DNA from: Deltaproteobacteria bacterium
GTDB lineage: Bacteria > Desulfobacterota > Desulfobacteria > Desulfobacterales > C00003060
DNA length: 6,373 nt
Reading direction: 5' to 3'
Assembly (NCBI GenBank): GCA_019309815.1
Contig: JAFDFO010000238.1
Coordinates: 1-6,373 of the forward strand
This document shows, piece after piece, positions 5,677 through 6,373 of this stretch (its first letter is position 1; the number at the start of each line of letters is the position of its first letter). The notes under the pieces are model-generated. The model was given only the letters and a program-made list of their open reading frames with translations. It searched no databases and was not told where the DNA came from. The position numbers and the translations under genes were made by a program.

Positions 5677-5753
5677 GGCGGTGTAGCTCAGCTGGTTAGA
5701 GCATGCGGCTCATATCCGCAGTGTCCGGGGTTCAAGTCCCTGCACCGCCACCA
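5677..5753 (+). tRNA. tRNA with CAU anticodon, most likely elongator tRNA-Met
   Basis: A complete 77-base cloverleaf with encoded CCA. The acceptor stem GGCGGTG (5677-5683) pairs with CACCGCC (5743-5749). The D-stem GCTC/GAGC is at 5686-5689 and 5699-5702. The anticodon stem TGCGG/CCGCA flanks the loop CTCATAT, with anticodon CAT at 5711-5713. The variable loop is GTGTC, and the T-stem CGGGG/CCCTG has loop TTCAAGT. The G1-C72 pair excludes an initiator tRNA. A lysidine-modified tRNA-Ile (CAU) cannot be fully excluded, but the overall sequence resembles elongator Met. No terminator is obvious downstream. Confidence 0.95.
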
Positions 5754-5839
5754 TCCTTTCATTTCCTTTATAACGAATTAGCCCGCGTATCCTCCACGAC
5801 CGCATAGCTAGCCATCGAGACAAAACCTGCTTGAAGAAA

Positions 5840-5868
5840 TTGACACAGCTTCCCATTTCGTTTACAGA
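5840..5868 (+). promoter_or_regulatory. Possible promoter upstream of the DUF362 gene
   Basis: A perfect TTGACA (5840-5845) is followed after 17 bases by TACAGA (5863-5868), a poor -10 with about 3 of 6 matches. A start near 5875 would leave only the ribosome site before the ATG at 5889. That is an unusually short leader, so the call is weak. Confidence 0.3.
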
Positions 5869-5888
5869 TTCATAGTAAGGTCGAAGAA

Positions 5889-6373
5889 ATGATATCGAAC
5901 AGTCTAACTCAAAACCCGTTCCTGCACTCTCCCGGACGCCCGTCCGTTCATGTTGCCGGGGGAAACGGTCCGTATGACAACACACGTGCGGCACTCGGAC
6001 AGTTGGACCTTTCCCGGGCCAGAGGAAAACGTGTGCTCCTGAAGCCCAATGTCGGACGGGTTGCGCCTCCGGGATCAGGCATAACCACCCACCCGCAGGT
6101 CGTGGCCGCTGCTATCGATGTGTTCAGGGAAGCCGGAGCAGAAGTAGCTGTCGGCGAAAGTCCCATATTGGGCGTTAAGGTGGATGAAGCCTTTGACGCG
6201 GCTGGGATCGCATCGATCGCGCGTGAGCGTGATTGCCTCATGATAGATATGGATGCCCGTCGCTTCCTGGAGGTGCCGGTCCCTGACGGTGTTGCGATCG
6301 ATTCTCTTAAGGTCTGCCCGGAAGCGTGCGAATACGATATTGTCGTATCCGTCCCGGTCATGAAGATGCACAT
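5889..6373 (+). CDS. DUF362 domain protein, N-terminal part (runs off the window)
   Basis: The frame from ATG 5889 stays open to the window edge for 161 codons plus two bases. TAAGG (5876-5880) lies 8 bases upstream as ribosome site. After a short leader of about 20 residues come VHVAGGNGPYDNTRAALGQL, then RVLLKPNVGRVAPPGSGITT, a helix-strand pair HPQVVAAAIDVFREAGAEVA and VGESPILGV. Near the edge is CPEACEYDIVVSVPVMKMH. The KPN block, the TTHPQVV block and the final P-x-x-K-x-H are the conserved pattern of DUF362. Members are often found in anaerobes, some fused to a 4Fe-4S ferredoxin domain; the biochemical role is not established. Whether this one carries a ferredoxin tail lies beyond the window. 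The antisense frame here is a shadow. Confidence 0.85.
   Translation, partial: MISNSLTQNPFLHSPGRPSVHVAGGNGPYDNTRAALGQLDLSRARGKRVLLKPNVGRVAPPGSGITTHPQVVAAAIDVFREAGAEVAVGESPILGVKVDEAFDAAGIASIARERDCLMIDMDARRFLEVPVPDGVAIDSLKVCPEACEYDIVVSVPVMKMH

Noticed and set aside
5677..5753. tRNA as an integration site for a mobile element
   Set aside because: No repeated copy of the tRNA 3' end, integrase or other mobile gene is visible in the window.
5710..5994. Minus-strand open frame of 94 codons ending in VAVQGLEPRTLRI
   Set aside because: Its C-terminus is the antisense of the tRNA; the GLEPRT tail is a well-known spurious translation of tRNA genes. It also overlaps the start of the DUF362 gene.
5948..6373. 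Minus-strand open frame of 141 codons at the right edge
   Set aside because: It is antisense to the DUF362 coding frame, which has conserved motifs, a ribosome site and a clear ATG. The minus-strand protein has low-complexity Ser/Ala/Thr composition and no recognisable motif.

Overview
The window looks like a chromosomal piece of an anaerobic bacterium of the Desulfobacterota (deltaproteobacterial) type. This is an inference from the resemblance of HemA, the CcsA/HemX-like protein and the siroheme-synthase homologue to proteins of that group, and from their gene order. No rRNA or other direct taxonomic marker is present. Base composition is fairly even, with one AT-rich stretch near 5530-5590 that carries promoters.

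Layout. At the left edge (1-90, + strand) is the last 29 codons of a gene I cannot identify. A short spacer (91-231) with small repeats separates it from a long leftward gene train. In order of transcription (right to left) the train is: a PHP-domain metal-dependent phosphoesterase (5499-4762), a precorrin-2 dehydrogenase/sirohydrochlorin ferrochelatase homologue broken by a frameshift (4762-4092), a CcsA/HemX-like membrane protein (3991-3242), glutamyl-tRNA reductase HemA (3216-1921), malonyl-CoA:ACP transacylase FabD (1878-937, TTG start) and an XRE-cupin transcriptional regulator (912-232). On the right, reading rightward, are a CAU-anticodon tRNA (5677-5753, most likely elongator tRNA-Met) and the first 161 codons of a DUF362-family protein (from 5889), which runs off the window.

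How the genes fit together. HemA makes the first committed intermediate of tetrapyrrole synthesis. The siroheme-synthase homologue would act at the branch that leads to siroheme, and in many sulfate reducers on to haem by the siroheme-dependent (Ahb) route. The CcsA/HemX-like protein fits haem handling for cytochrome c maturation. FabD and the XRE-cupin regulator are unusual companions. A good sigma70-like promoter lies in front of the PHP gene. Between the siroheme and ccsA genes there are two stem-loops that could attenuate or split the transcript, and another stem-loop spans the ccsA stop just ahead of hemA.

Main discovery. The siroheme-synthase homologue carries a perfect 11-bp tandem duplication (4483-4493 and 4494-4504). 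Removing one copy restores a continuous 219-residue protein with the expected family motifs, including an Asp at position 104 that matches catalytic Asp104 of E. coli CysG. As sequenced, the protein loses its frame just before that residue. This is either a recent, potentially reversible inactivation of a key cofactor gene or a sequencing/assembly error.
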